Source of the DNA: Zeimonas sp050187175 | GTDB taxonomy: Bacteria; Pseudomonadota; Gammaproteobacteria; Burkholderiales; Burkholderiaceae_E | Length of the DNA stretch: 64,000 nucleotides | Assembly: GCA_050187175.1 (NCBI GenBank) | Contig: JBFWXS010000003.1 | Coordinates: 124,001 to 188,000 of the forward strand | Direction of reading: 5' to 3' | Shown: piece after piece, positions 1 to 8,435 of the stretch | How positions within the stretch are numbered: position 1 is the first letter of the stretch | How the letters are laid out: every line of letters begins with the position of its first letter | The notes under the pieces: model-generated | What the model was told of the DNA's origin: nothing | Database searches by the model: none | Seen by the model: only the letters and a program-made list of their open reading frames with translations | Translations under genes and position numbers: made by a program

Positions 1-1
1 G

Positions 2-109
2 CGCGGCGTCAACGTGGCGCGCCGCACGGTGACCAAGTATCGCGACGCGCTCGGCATTCCGCCGGTGGAGGCTCGCCGGCTGAAGGCGCTGGCCGAGGCC
101 AACGCCTGA
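2..109 (+). CDS. rpoN: RNA polymerase sigma-54 factor, C-terminal end (partial)
   Basis: Last 35 residues of sigma-54; the rest of the gene lies before the window. The tail contains ARRTVTKYRDAL, which matches the RpoN box, the helix-turn-helix element that reads the -24 promoter element and is diagnostic for the family. About 20 residues follow, ending in TGA at 107-109. The gene converges on a sigma-54-dependent activator gene 32 bp away, so the sigma factor sits beside one of its enhancer-binding proteins. Only the identity of the fragment can be judged. Confidence 0.93.
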   Translation, partial: RGVNVARRTVTKYRDALGIPPVEARRLKALAEANA

Positions 110-141
110 GCGCCAGCTAGTCTCTCGCGAGCGGCGCCGCC

Positions 142-1722
142 TCAGTCGGCGCCGCTTTCGCGTTCGTAGGTCTTCAGGCGGTTGTACAGCGTCTTGGGAC
201 TGACGCCGAGCATTTCCGACGCGCGTTCGCGATGGCCGCCGCAGTGGGCGAGCGTAGCGAGGATCAGCCGGCGCTCGGCCTCCGCGATCGACATGCCGAC
301 GGCGATGTCCAGCGCAGGGGCATCGCCGCGCGCCGCGGCGGCCGTGCCGTCCTGGGCAGCCTTGCCGGCCGCTACCGCCGCGTCGGGCCCCGCGCCGGCA
401 GCGGAGCCCGCGCCGAGGGGCGCGAAGGCCGGCGCATGCAGCGCGGCCGCGGGGTTTGCATGAGCGGCTGCCGTGGCCGCGCCATCCGATGCAGCCACTG
501 TGCCGGATAAGGCATCGGGCGCCTGGCCGCCGCGTACCGCCGGGGCCGATTCGGGAATCGGCGTCGCATGGTCGAACGGCAGGCTGTCGGCGTCGATGAG
601 ATCCTTCTCGGCCAGGATGAAGCCGCGGTGCACGGCGTTGCGCAGCTCGCGGACATTGCCCGGCCAGTGATACGACTTCAGTGCAGCGATCGCGCTTTCC
701 GACAGGCGCTTGGTGGCGCCTTCCCGTTCATTCAGGCCGGCCAGGAAGTGCTCGGCGAGCAGGTCCACGTCCTCGAGCCGCTCGCGCAGCGCCGGCAGGT
801 GGATGGGGAACACGTTGAGCCGGTAGTACAGGTCTTCGCGCAGGCGGCCGCTGGCGACGGCTTCGGTCGGCACGCGATTGGTCGCGGCGACGATCCGCAC
901 GTCGGTGGTCACGGGTTCGTCGGAGCCGACGCGCGTGAACATGCCGGTTTCGAGCACGCGCAGCAGCTTGACCTGCAGCTCCAGCGGCATCTCGGTGATC
1001 TCGTCGAGGAACAGCGTACCGCCGTCGGCACGCTCGAAGAATCCGCGATGCTGGCGCAGGGCGCCGGTGAAGCTGCCTTTCTCGTGGCCGAACAACTCGC
1101 TTTCGATCAGCTGCGGCGAGATCGCGCCGCAGTTGACGGCCAGGAACGGCGCTCGCGAACGCTTCGACAGATCATGGATGGTCTGCGCGACGACTTCCTT
1201 GCCGGTGCCGCTCTCGCCGGTGATCAGCGCGGTGACCGCGGTCGGCGCGACGCGTCCGATCTGGCGATAGATCTCCTGCATCACGGTCGAACGGCCCCAC
1301 AGCCGGCCGAAGCGGCCGCTGGCTTCGGCATGATCGCGTTCGTCGTTCAAGCGCCCGCGCGTCTCGGCGCCGCGATTGGCGCGGCCCAGGATGTTGCGCA
1401 GGCGGGAGACGTTGACCGGCTTGAGCAGATAGTCGGCGGCGCCCAGCCGCAGCGCCTGGATCGAGGTCTCGAGGCTGGCATGGCCGGTGATGAGGACGAT
1501 CTCGCAGCTTTCGTTGCGGTCGAGTGATTCGAACAGCTCCATGCCGGAGCCGTCGGGCAGCGACAGGTCGAGCAGCACCACGTCGGGCTGCCGGAAAACG
1601 AACTGCTGACGCGCATCGTGCAGACTGCCCGCGGTAGCGGTCGAAAAACCTTCGGCCGCCACCAGCTCGGCCAGCATGTCGGCCGAATTCGGGTCGTCTT
1701 CGACGATCAAGGCGTGAGGCAA
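142..1722 (-). CDS. Sigma-54-dependent response regulator, NtrC family
   Basis: Cytoplasmic enhancer-binding activator. It has an N-terminal receiver (phospho-acceptor Asp52 in VVLLDLSLPDG, conserved Lys in YLLKPVN), an AAA+ domain with Walker A GESGTGKE (about 169-176), sigma-54 contact loop GSFTGA (about 216-221, Ser in place of the usual first Ala) and Walker B GGTLFLDE, and a Fis-type helix-turn-helix at the C-terminus. An Ala/Gly/Pro-rich linker of about 90 residues separates AAA+ and HTH and is longer than usual. I chose the TTG at 1722 because GGAGG lies 5 nt upstream and the protein then begins just before the receiver; an in-frame ATG at 1788 lacks a ribosome site. It lies 163 nt downstream of a kinase-like gene on the same strand. 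The target genes are unknown. Confidence 0.9.
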   Translation of the reverse strand: MPHALIVEDDPNSADMLAELVAAEGFSTATAGSLHDARQQFVFRQPDVVLLDLSLPDGSGMELFESLDRNESCEIVLITGHASLETSIQALRLGAADYLLKPVNVSRLRNILGRANRGAETRGRLNDERDHAEASGRFGRLWGRSTVMQEIYRQIGRVAPTAVTALITGESGTGKEVVAQTIHDLSKRSRAPFLAVNCGAISPQLIESELFGHEKGSFTGALRQHRGFFERADGGTLFLDEITEMPLELQVKLLRVLETGMFTRVGSDEPVTTDVRIVAATNRVPTEAVASGRLREDLYYRLNVFPIHLPALRERLEDVDLLAEHFLAGLNEREGATKRLSESAIAALKSYHWPGNVRELRNAVHRGFILAEKDLIDADSLPFDHATPIPESAPAVRGGQAPDALSGTVAASDGAATAAAHANPAAALHAPAFAPLGAGSAAGAGPDAAVAAGKAAQDGTAAAARGDAPALDIAVGMSIAEAERRLILATLAHCGGHRERASEMLGVSPKTLYNRLKTYERESGAD

Positions 1723-1885
1723 CGGAACCTCCGTATCGAACAGGGAAAGGATGGAATGATGAGCCGCCGACTCGTCAGGCCACCGCATCGAACCGAAGCA
1801 GGATAGCAGGGGGATGTCGAGCCCAACAACTTAACCGGACTGGCGCTCCAGACGCCGGTGGCCAGGGGCGGCACGCGGTGGTGAT

Positions 1886-3358
1886 TCAGCGGTCGAGCAG
1901 GTTGCGCAGATGACTGAGCAGCACCGGCGGATCGACCGGTTTGGACAGGAACAGGTCGAAGCCGCTGGCGAAGGCTTCGCGGCGCTCGTCCGGGCGCGCA
2001 TGCGCCGACAGCGCGATGGCGGGCATGCGCGGCAATCGAAGCTGCTTCTCCAGCTTGCGGATCTCCTTGACGAGCGCGAGGCCGTCGCGATCGGGCATCG
2101 CCAGGTCGGAGACGAGCAGACGCTCACCGCCGCCCGCGGCCCAGCTCGCGTAGCGCTTCAGCGCTTCGTCGACGGAGCTGGCCGTCTCGACGATTGCGCC
2201 GCAGCGGCCGAGCAGGGACTCCAGCGCATGCAGCATTTCGCGATTGTCGTCGACGGCGAGGATGAACACACCGCTGAGCGGGTTTTCGTCTGCCTGGCGT
2301 TCGCTGGACGATGCCGCACGCGAAGCGGCGGCGCGTGCCCGACCGCCTGCCGCGGGAGTGGAAGTCTTGGCCAGTCCTGCCTTCGCGCCGCCGGCGCTGG
2401 CCGTGCCTGTCTTGGCCGTCCCTGCCTTGGCGGGGCCTGTCTTGGCGGTGCGAGGCGCCGGGCCGAGGCGTCCCATGTCGGGCGCGGTTTCGAAGCTCCC
2501 GGTGCCGGGCGCCGTCGTGCCGGACACGCTGGAGCCGGGCCGCGTCGAACGCTGCGGCGCCGAGCCGGGGACAGCGGTCCTGCCTATCGCCGTGCCCGGC
2601 GCATCGCTGCCGCCGTTGACCGTCGAGCCGGGCAGAGCGTCGGCGCCGGTGGCGCCAGTGGTGCCAGGGGGAGCGCCGGCAATGCCGCTAGCCGCGCCGG
2701 GCCGGTCCGGGCCGACGCCCGGAGGCGTCCCGGCGTCGCCGACGCGCGCCGTCGTCGCGTCGTCGGCTCGGGTCACACCGTCGGCCGGTGTTGCGCCGTC
2801 GGTCCGCGTCGCATCGGTGGTGCGCGTCGCGCCGGTGGTGTGCGCAGCGCGGTCTGCGCGCGAAGGCTCCGGCCAGTCGTCGAGCAGCTGCCGCTGCTGA
2901 TCCACCGCACGCTGCAGGCCGGCGAGCGCCCGATCGTGCGTCTTTGCCGCCGTCTCGCCCGGTGAAGTGAGCAGATGCAGCCAGCCGACCATCGCGTTCA
3001 GCGGCGTGCGCAGGTCATGGATCAGCTTTGCCGTTCCGGCGCCGGCCGTGGTGCGCTCACCGCCCTCGTCATGGATCATCAGCACACCGCCGCAGTCGCG
3101 GGGCAGCACGACGAGCTCGATGCGGCACGAGCGTCCGTCCAGCGTACTGCTGCCGCTCAGATAGCGGCCCGTGTCGTCGCTGCCCGCCTGCAGCACTTCA
3201 TCGAGGCCCGCTTCCAGGCCGGGCACCGCCGCGCTGAGAGGCTGTCCGATACGTTCGCCGCCCTGGTGCCCCAGCCACTGCCGCGCGACATCGTCGACCT
3301 GGGTCACGTTGAACTGCGCGTCGAAGAAGATGAGCGCTGGGCGGGCTTGCAGGGACAT
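1886..3358 (-). CDS. HisKA-receiver protein lacking an ATPase domain (degenerate hybrid sensor)
   Basis: 490 residues. The N-terminal 100 residues look PAS-like. An H-box follows, HDLRTPLNAMVGW, with the candidate phospho-acceptor His114. Next comes about 200 residues of Thr/Ala/Gly/Pro low complexity, then a C-terminal receiver (VSDLAMPDRDG acceptor, LFLSKPVDP). No HATPase_c N, G1 or G2 box is visible, so it cannot phosphorylate itself as a normal kinase and may instead act in a phosphorelay or as a dimerisation partner. Its H-box shares the TPL..GWLH pattern with the intact hybrid kinase at 5506-8349. The start at 3358 (ATG) is preceded by AGAAG; an upstream extension would run into the divergent exporter gene. 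It lies directly upstream of the NtrC-type regulator. Confidence 0.72.
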   Translation of the reverse strand: MSLQARPALIFFDAQFNVTQVDDVARQWLGHQGGERIGQPLSAAVPGLEAGLDEVLQAGSDDTGRYLSGSSTLDGRSCRIELVVLPRDCGGVLMIHDEGGERTTAGAGTAKLIHDLRTPLNAMVGWLHLLTSPGETAAKTHDRALAGLQRAVDQQRQLLDDWPEPSRADRAAHTTGATRTTDATRTDGATPADGVTRADDATTARVGDAGTPPGVGPDRPGAASGIAGAPPGTTGATGADALPGSTVNGGSDAPGTAIGRTAVPGSAPQRSTRPGSSVSGTTAPGTGSFETAPDMGRLGPAPRTAKTGPAKAGTAKTGTASAGGAKAGLAKTSTPAAGGRARAAASRAASSSERQADENPLSGVFILAVDDNREMLHALESLLGRCGAIVETASSVDEALKRYASWAAGGGERLLVSDLAMPDRDGLALVKEIRKLEKQLRLPRMPAIALSAHARPDERREAFASGFDLFLSKPVDPPVLLSHLRNLLDR

Positions 3359-3562
3359 GATGTACTTCTTCGGAGGTCGTCGGGGTTGGCATGGCGGGGA
3401 CGGAGAGCGGCGGGCCTTTGCGCTACCGCGGCTCGTGCAACTGGGGTGCCCGGTCGGAACGGACTGCCGGCCCGGCGGCCGAATTGACCGCCCCGTCGCG
3501 CAGCCAGCGCAAACTTTACTGCGAGCGGGCTCGGCCGGCCCCTTTCGGAACGTGAATAGCCG

Positions 3563-3578
3563 TGGCACGCTCTTTGCG
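3563..3578 (+). promoter_or_regulatory. Consensus sigma-54 (-24/-12) promoter
   Basis: The sequence TGGCACG-CTCT-TTGCG has the invariant GG (3564-3565) and GC (3576-3577) exactly 10 nt apart and matches the sigma-54 consensus at essentially every position. It points towards the exporter gene. Predicted transcription would start near 3588, only a few bases before the ATG at 3592, so the transcript would be nearly leaderless, or translation may begin further in. The site is 0.2 kb from two signalling genes, one of them a sigma-54 activator. This is sequence inference only. Confidence 0.55.
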
Positions 3579-3591
3579 TCGGCGTGCTGCC

Positions 3592-4770
3592 ATGTCGACC
3601 GACCCAGTGGATGAGCTTGCCCTGCCATCGCCGCCGCGCCCGCCGGCGCCGTTGCAGCAGGCTGTTGACGAGCGCGCGGACGGCCGTGAGCCGCCAGCCC
3701 CCGCGTCGGCAGGCTTTCGTCCGCGCCGGCTCGATCCCTGGCTGCGCCTGTGCCTGATCGTGATCAGCGTGGTGACCGCGGCGGCGGCGATCCGCTTCGC
3801 GAAGGCGCTGCTGCTGCCCATCGTCCTTGCCGTGCTATTGACGCTGCTGCTCACGCCGGTAGTCAATCTGCTCGATCGCGCGCGTCTGCCGCGCTGGCTC
3901 GGCGCGCTGGTGGTGGTGGCGGCATTGATCTCCGCGCTGGTGTTCGCGGCCGGCCAGCTGGCGGCGCCGTCCGAGCAGTGGCTCAATCCGCGCTCGCCGG
4001 AATGGAGCAAGCTCGAGTCGCGGCTGCGCGAGCTGAAGCGTCCGTTCGAGCGGCTGCAGGGCGCGCAGAAACGGATGGCGACGATCACCGAGGCTCCCGG
4101 GCGGCCGCCGCCGCGCGAGGTGGTGATCGAGCGCTCCAGTCTGATGGGCGTGGTCACGGACACGCAGGTGGTGGTGGTCGGCGCGCTGTCGACCATCGTG
4201 CTGCTGTATTTCCTGCTGGCTTCCGGGGATCTGTTCCTGCGCAAGCTGGTCCGCGTGCTGCCCAGCCTTGCCGACCGCAAGACGGCCGTCGGCATCGCAC
4301 GCACGATCCAGACCGAGATCGGCCGCTACTTCGCCACTATCACGATGATCAATCTCGGCCTGGGGCTGGTCACCGCGCTGATCATGGGACTGATCGGAAT
4401 GCCGTCGCCCTGGTTGTGGGGCGCGCTGGTGGCGGTGCTGAACTTCGTTCCGTACGTGGGGCCCGGGACGAGCCTGGTCATTCTCACGGCGGCGGCGGTC
4501 GTGTCGCTGGACAACTGGTCGCAGATCGTCGCCGTGCCGCTGGCCTTCTTCACCTTGACGCTGATCGAAGGTCAGCTGCTGCAACCCGCGCTGGTCGGAC
4601 GGCGGCTGCGGCTGAACGTCGTCGTGACCTTTCTGTCGGTGCTGATCTGGGGCTGGCTGTGGGGACTCGGCGGGGTCTTCGTGGCCGTGCCGATGCTGGT
4701 GGTACTGCGGATCTGCGCCGACCACATCGAGGCGCTGTCGGCCGCCGGCGAGTTCGTCTCCAGCGAATGA
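3592..4770 (+). CDS. AI-2E family transporter (PerM/YdiK/TqsA-like permease)
   Basis: 392-residue inner-membrane protein of the AI-2E/PerM family, whose members export small molecules such as autoinducer-2 or drive ion exchange; the substrate here is unknown. After a Pro-rich cytoplasmic N-terminus of about 40 residues come two hydrophobic segments (LLLPIVLAVLL; GALVVVAALISALVF), a soluble loop of about 90 residues, then further helices including the family's conserved NFVPYVGP and EGQLLQPALVG motifs. The ATG at 3592 is preferred; an in-frame GTG at 3562 would place the sigma-54 promoter inside the gene. It is transcribed away from the HisKA-receiver gene and towards the receiver gene at 4784. 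Confidence 0.88.
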   Translation: MSTDPVDELALPSPPRPPAPLQQAVDERADGREPPAPASAGFRPRRLDPWLRLCLIVISVVTAAAAIRFAKALLLPIVLAVLLTLLLTPVVNLLDRARLPRWLGALVVVAALISALVFAAGQLAAPSEQWLNPRSPEWSKLESRLRELKRPFERLQGAQKRMATITEAPGRPPPREVVIERSSLMGVVTDTQVVVVGALSTIVLLYFLLASGDLFLRKLVRVLPSLADRKTAVGIARTIQTEIGRYFATITMINLGLGLVTALIMGLIGMPSPWLWGALVAVLNFVPYVGPGTSLVILTAAAVVSLDNWSQIVAVPLAFFTLTLIEGQLLQPALVGRRLRLNVVVTFLSVLIWGWLWGLGGVFVAVPMLVVLRICADHIEALSAAGEFVSSE

Positions 4771-4783
4771 AGCGCCGCGGCCT

Positions 4784-5179
4784 TCAGCAGGCGAGGCGGC
4801 TGCCCAGCATCTCCAGGATCGCGTCCGGCGGCACCGGCTTGACCAGATGCGCGTCGAAGCCGGCCGCGCGCGTCGAGGCGTGATCCTCGTCGCGTCCGTA
4901 GCCGCTCACTGCGATCAGCAGCACGTCCTGTCCCAATGGCCCGGCGCGCACGCGGCGGGCGACTTCCAGCCCATCGATTGACGGCAGCCCCAGGTCCAGC
5001 AGCACGGCCTGCGGGCGCTCACGCTCGATCCAGTGGAGGGCGGCCAGGCCGTCATGGACGCAGGCGACGTCGAAGCCCTCGCATTCGAGGACCAGAGCCA
5101 GGCTCTCGGCGGCATCGACATTGTCGTCGACCACCAGCACGCGCGGCATCGACGGAGGGGTAGGTGTCTGGTTGGGCAT
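4784..5179 (-). CDS. Single-domain response regulator (CheY-like receiver)
   Basis: 131 residues forming one receiver domain: acidic pair in VLVVDDN, phospho-acceptor Asp in VLLDLGLPSIDG, switch region IAVSGYG and Lys in HLVKPVPP. There is no output domain, so it should act by protein contact or as a phosphorelay intermediate, plausibly with the hybrid kinase encoded divergently at 5506 or the ATPase-less HisKA protein nearby. It begins at an ATG at 5179 with a weak ribosome site; a second in-frame Met 10 codons in (5149) is the start of the conserved domain. Its 5' leader contains an intrinsic terminator-like hairpin at 5250-5280 on the same strand. Confidence 0.87.
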   Translation of the reverse strand: MPNQTPTPPSMPRVLVVDDNVDAAESLALVLECEGFDVACVHDGLAALHWIERERPQAVLLDLGLPSIDGLEVARRVRAGPLGQDVLLIAVSGYGRDEDHASTRAAGFDAHLVKPVPPDAILEMLGSRLAC

Positions 5180-5249
5180 GTACAGGTCCGATTCTCGCCT
5201 TTCGACGCAGCCGCTGGCAAACATTTCCCGCGCTCGATTCAGATCCCGC

Positions 5250-5280
5250 AAAAAAAGGCCCCCCGAGAAGGCGGGGGGCT
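5250..5280 (-). terminator. Intrinsic terminator or attenuator
   Basis: An 8-bp G/C-only stem (5258-5265 paired with 5272-5279) with a 6-nt loop, flanked on its left by seven A residues (5250-5256) that read as U7 on the minus strand. It is a textbook rho-independent terminator for leftward transcription, yet it lies 71 bp upstream of a leftward gene. It would therefore end an upstream leftward RNA or attenuate transcription into the receiver gene. Confidence 0.7.
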
Positions 5281-5353
5281 GAAAGTCCGCCTTGGCGGGG
5301 GCAGAACGTCCGCCTCGGCGGACCGGGGAGAGTGAGCGGAGAGAACTGATTCG

Positions 5354-5380
5354 GAGCCCTGCGGGGCTCGTCTTCTTTTC
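5354..5380 (+). terminator. Weak rho-independent terminator-like hairpin
   Basis: GAGCCC-TGCG-GGGCTC, a 6-bp stem with a tetraloop, followed by gtcttcttttc. It is oriented for rightward transcription and lies 126 bp upstream of the rightward hybrid kinase gene, so it too is oddly placed for an ordinary terminator. Confidence 0.4.
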
Positions 5381-5505
5381 AGCAATTCCAGTGCCCGGCC
5401 CGCGGGTCTGTCCAGTGCCGTCTGTTGCGGTTCGGCCGGACGCGGGGCGTTTCACCCGCAGTACAATCAGGCCGCCTTGGAGGCCGCCTTGGGGCTGCGA
5501 ATGCA

Positions 5506-8349
5506 ATGAACGGAATCTGGAACTGGTTCCGCGACCGGTGGATCGGCAAGACGGCAGCAGTCCTGGTGCTGATAATCGGACTGCTGGTGACGGCATTGAT
5601 CTGGCGCTCCGAGACGTCGAAATCGCGCGTCGAATCGGATGCCCGGATTACCGAACAGGCCAATGCGCTGGCGGCACGCGTGCGCCAGCGGCTGGTCGCG
5701 TATGAGCAGGTGCTGCGCGGTGGCGGCGCCCTGTTCGCCGCCACTACCTACCCGTCGCGCGAGCAATGGCGCAACTACGTCGAGGCGCTCGATATCGAGC
5801 GGGCCTACGGCGGACTGCTGTCGGTATCGTTCGCCGCTTGGTTGAGCGCCGATCAGGTGCCTGCCTTCGAGTCGATGGTGCGCGGCGAGGGACTGCCGCA
5901 GTTCCAGGTGTGGCCTGCCGGCGAGCGCCCGCAGGTGGGCGCTGTACTGTATGTGGAGCCGGCCGGTTCGGCCAGCCAGCGTGCGCTCGGCTATGACCTG
6001 TACGCGGACGCCGAGCGCCGCCCGGCAATGGAGGCCGCGCGCGACTCGGGGCTGCCCACGCTGACGCCGCCGCTGTCGCTGCTGGGACCCGACGGCAAGA
6101 CCGCGACGGCGGTCAGCATGTTCCTTCCTCTGTATCGCCACACGGCGCCGACCGATACCGTCGACGCACGCCGCGCGTCGCTGGCCGGCTGGGTGCTGGC
6201 ATCGTTCCGCCCGTCCGATCTGATCGCCGGCCTGGGCCGGGCGCACGCGCCGGCGATGTCGATCCGGCTGCTCGCCGAGCACGGGCCCGGGCCAGCGGCG
6301 GTCCTGTATGCCGACGCGCCGCTGGCCGTCCCGGAGGGCGAGCGGGCGATCGAGGTGCGCGTACCGATCGACGTGCTCGGCAGCGTCTGGATTCTCGAGG
6401 CCCGAGCGCCCGCCGTCAGCGGCTGGCTGGCCGGCGCGCAGCGGCCCTGGGAGGCGCTGTTCGGCGGCATTCTGGTCAGTCTGCTGCTGTTCGCTGTCGT
6501 CTGGTCGATGGCGACGACGCAGGAGCGCGCCTATCAGCTGGCGGCGTCGATGACGATGGCGCTGCGCCGGACCAACGAAGCGCTCGATGTGCGCGTGCGC
6601 GAGCGGACCGCCGAGCTCACTGAAGCGAACTCGCGCCTGCGCGAGCACATCGAGGAACGCGAGCTCATCGAGGCCGAGCGCGCGGCGGCATTCGAGCGCG
6701 AGCGCGAGCGCAGCGTGCAGCTGCGCGCACTGGCCGACGCCAGCCTGGGCATCAGCCTGGCGCCCAATCATGGCGTGCCGCTCGACTACCTGGCTGAGCG
6801 CGCCTGCGGCATCGTCCGCTGCAGCCACGCAGTGGTGCGGGCGAACCCTCGCGGCGGCGAGGCGCCGCGGCTGGCGATCGCCAGCACCGTGCCGATGACG
6901 CAGACGCAGCGTGAGGCACTGTCTCGCGCTGCGCTGATCTGGCCCGCCGTGCGCCAGGTCGAACGCGTCGACGGCCCGCTGCCGCTCGACGACGCGGACG
7001 GCAGGCCGATCAGCGGACAGATGCTGCGTATGCCGGTGGCGCTGGGTGCCGAGCATCCGGTCGGCACGCTGTACCTGCTGCACAGCGGCGCCAACCGGTT
7101 CAGCGACGAGGATCAGGTCATCGTCGGGCAGCTCGCGTTGATGGTCACGGCCTCGATCGCGACCGCCGCCGCCGTCGAGAACGAGCGGCGTGCCCGCCTC
7201 GAAGCCGAAGCGGCCAACCGCACCAAGGACGAGTTCCTGGCGATCGTCTCGCACGAGCTGCGCACGCCGCTGCACGCGATCATCGGCTGGCTACACGTCA
7301 TCGAGCGCAAGGGCATGACCGGCGAGCATCTGGCGCGCGCGCTCGAAGTGATCCGCCGCAACGCTGATGCGCAGAGCGGGCTGGTCGACGATCTGCTGGA
7401 CCTGGCCCGGCTCGAGCACGGCAAGCTGCAGATGAACATGGAGCGGCTGTCGTTCGACTCGCTGGTGGGCAGCGCCATCGACGCGCATCGGCAGGTGGCG
7501 CTGGGCAAGAACGTCGAGCTGAGCGTCGACTATGCAGCGCGCGGCGACGTCGAAGGCGATCCGCTGCGGCTTCTGCAAGCGGTCAACAATCTGGTTGGGA
7601 ACGCCTTGAAGTTCACCCCCGCGGGGGGGCACGTCCGCGTGACGCTGTCGCGCGAGGCGGGGCGGCTGCTGCTGGAAGTGCGCGACGACGGCGATGGCAT
7701 CGAGCCCGCGATGCTGCCGCATGTGTTCGATCGCTTTCGCCAGGCCGATTCATCGAGCCGGCGCCGGCGCGGCGGCCTCGGGCTGGGGCTGGCGCTGGTC
7801 AAGCACATCGTGGAGATGCATCACGGCAGCAGTGACGCGGAGAGCGCGGGCAAGGGATTGGGCGCTGTGTTCCGCATCGCCCTACCGGAGCTTCCCGGCG
7901 CAGAGCCTGCCGCCGCCGCCTCGCCCGCGGCGGACGCGGCGGCGGATGACGGCGCGCTGCGCGCCACCGTGATGGTCATCGACGATCATGACGATGCGCG
8001 TGAAGCACTGATCCAGTGGCTGCGCGGCGAGGGCTTCGACGCCTGGCCGTTCGCATCGGTCGACGCCGCGCTCAGCTGGCTCGAGCAGCGGGAGCCGGCG
8101 CGCTGGCCGCAGATCGTGCTGTGCGACATCGAGATGCCCGGCCGCGACGGCTACGAGTTCGTGCGCGGCCTGCGCGCGCTCGAACGCGAGCGTGACACTC
8201 AAGGGAAGCCCGTACCGGTGGTCGCGGTCACCGCCTACGTCAGCGCCGAAGAGCGCGCCCGGGCACTGCACCACGGCTTCATCGCCCATCTGCCCAAGCC
8301 GGTGACGCCGGCGACCTTGATGCGCACGCTGGAGCGCCTGCTGAGCTGA
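5506..8349 (+). CDS. CHASE-domain hybrid sensor histidine kinase
   Basis: 947 residues. TM1 is at about 16-34. A periplasmic CHASE sensor domain spans about 60-250 (conserved YGGLLSV and GYDLYAD..R..AM.AARDSG). TM2 is at about 317-336, followed by a coiled-coil region and a GAF-like region (about 405-565). HisKA has the acceptor His583 in SHELRTPLHAIIGW, HATPase_c has GNALKFTPAGG and GLGLGLALVKH, and the C-terminal receiver has Asp874 (VLCDIEMPGRDG) and a Lys in LPKPVTP. It is a complete inner-membrane kinase for an extracytoplasmic small ligand. The ATG at 5506 gives a normal membrane-anchor N-terminus. The output partner is not encoded as a pair; nearby candidates are the single receiver and the NtrC-type regulator. 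Confidence 0.92.
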   Translation: MNGIWNWFRDRWIGKTAAVLVLIIGLLVTALIWRSETSKSRVESDARITEQANALAARVRQRLVAYEQVLRGGGALFAATTYPSREQWRNYVEALDIERAYGGLLSVSFAAWLSADQVPAFESMVRGEGLPQFQVWPAGERPQVGAVLYVEPAGSASQRALGYDLYADAERRPAMEAARDSGLPTLTPPLSLLGPDGKTATAVSMFLPLYRHTAPTDTVDARRASLAGWVLASFRPSDLIAGLGRAHAPAMSIRLLAEHGPGPAAVLYADAPLAVPEGERAIEVRVPIDVLGSVWILEARAPAVSGWLAGAQRPWEALFGGILVSLLLFAVVWSMATTQERAYQLAASMTMALRRTNEALDVRVRERTAELTEANSRLREHIEERELIEAERAAAFERERERSVQLRALADASLGISLAPNHGVPLDYLAERACGIVRCSHAVVRANPRGGEAPRLAIASTVPMTQTQREALSRAALIWPAVRQVERVDGPLPLDDADGRPISGQMLRMPVALGAEHPVGTLYLLHSGANRFSDEDQVIVGQLALMVTASIATAAAVENERRARLEAEAANRTKDEFLAIVSHELRTPLHAIIGWLHVIERKGMTGEHLARALEVIRRNADAQSGLVDDLLDLARLEHGKLQMNMERLSFDSLVGSAIDAHRQVALGKNVELSVDYAARGDVEGDPLRLLQAVNNLVGNALKFTPAGGHVRVTLSREAGRLLLEVRDDGDGIEPAMLPHVFDRFRQADSSSRRRRGGLGLGLALVKHIVEMHHGSSDAESAGKGLGAVFRIALPELPGAEPAAAASPAADAAADDGALRATVMVIDDHDDAREALIQWLRGEGFDAWPFASVDAALSWLEQREPARWPQIVLCDIEMPGRDGYEFVRGLRALERERDTQGKPVPVVAVTAYVSAEERARALHHGFIAHLPKPVTPATLMRTLERLLS

Positions 8350-8370
8350 CTGGCGGAAGGCCAAAAGAAT

Positions 8371-8406
8371 CGCCGGCGCCGGCGGAACGATCCACCGGCG
8401 CCGGCG
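8371..8406. terminator. GC-rich hairpin between convergent genes
   Basis: A perfect 12-bp inverted repeat (CGCCGGCGCCGG at 8371-8382, complement at 8395-8406) with a 12-nt loop. It lies 22 bp after the kinase stop and 30 bp before the BON-protein stop. There is no U-tract, so it could serve as a bidirectional rho-dependent end or an mRNA 3' stabiliser. Confidence 0.45.
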
Positions 8407-8435
8407 TCTGGGGCTCCGCGCGGCCGGCGAGAGGC

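Larger units (their letters stand above)
5180..5505. other. Intergenic region with opposed terminators; possible small RNA or leader
   Basis: 326 bp between divergent genes with no plausible coding sequence. It holds a minus-strand terminator (5250-5280), a plus-strand terminator-like hairpin (5354-5380) and, between them, two related inverted motifs of the form gtccgcct-ggcgg around 5286-5326. This is more structure than a simple divergent promoter needs. I do not recognise a known riboswitch or small-RNA family. Confidence 0.45.

Noticed and set aside
3562..3591. GTG at 3562 as start of the AI-2E family transporter
   Set aside because: It would put the sigma-54 promoter inside the gene, has no ribosome site, and adds ten Arg-rich residues not expected in the family; the ATG at 3592 was used.
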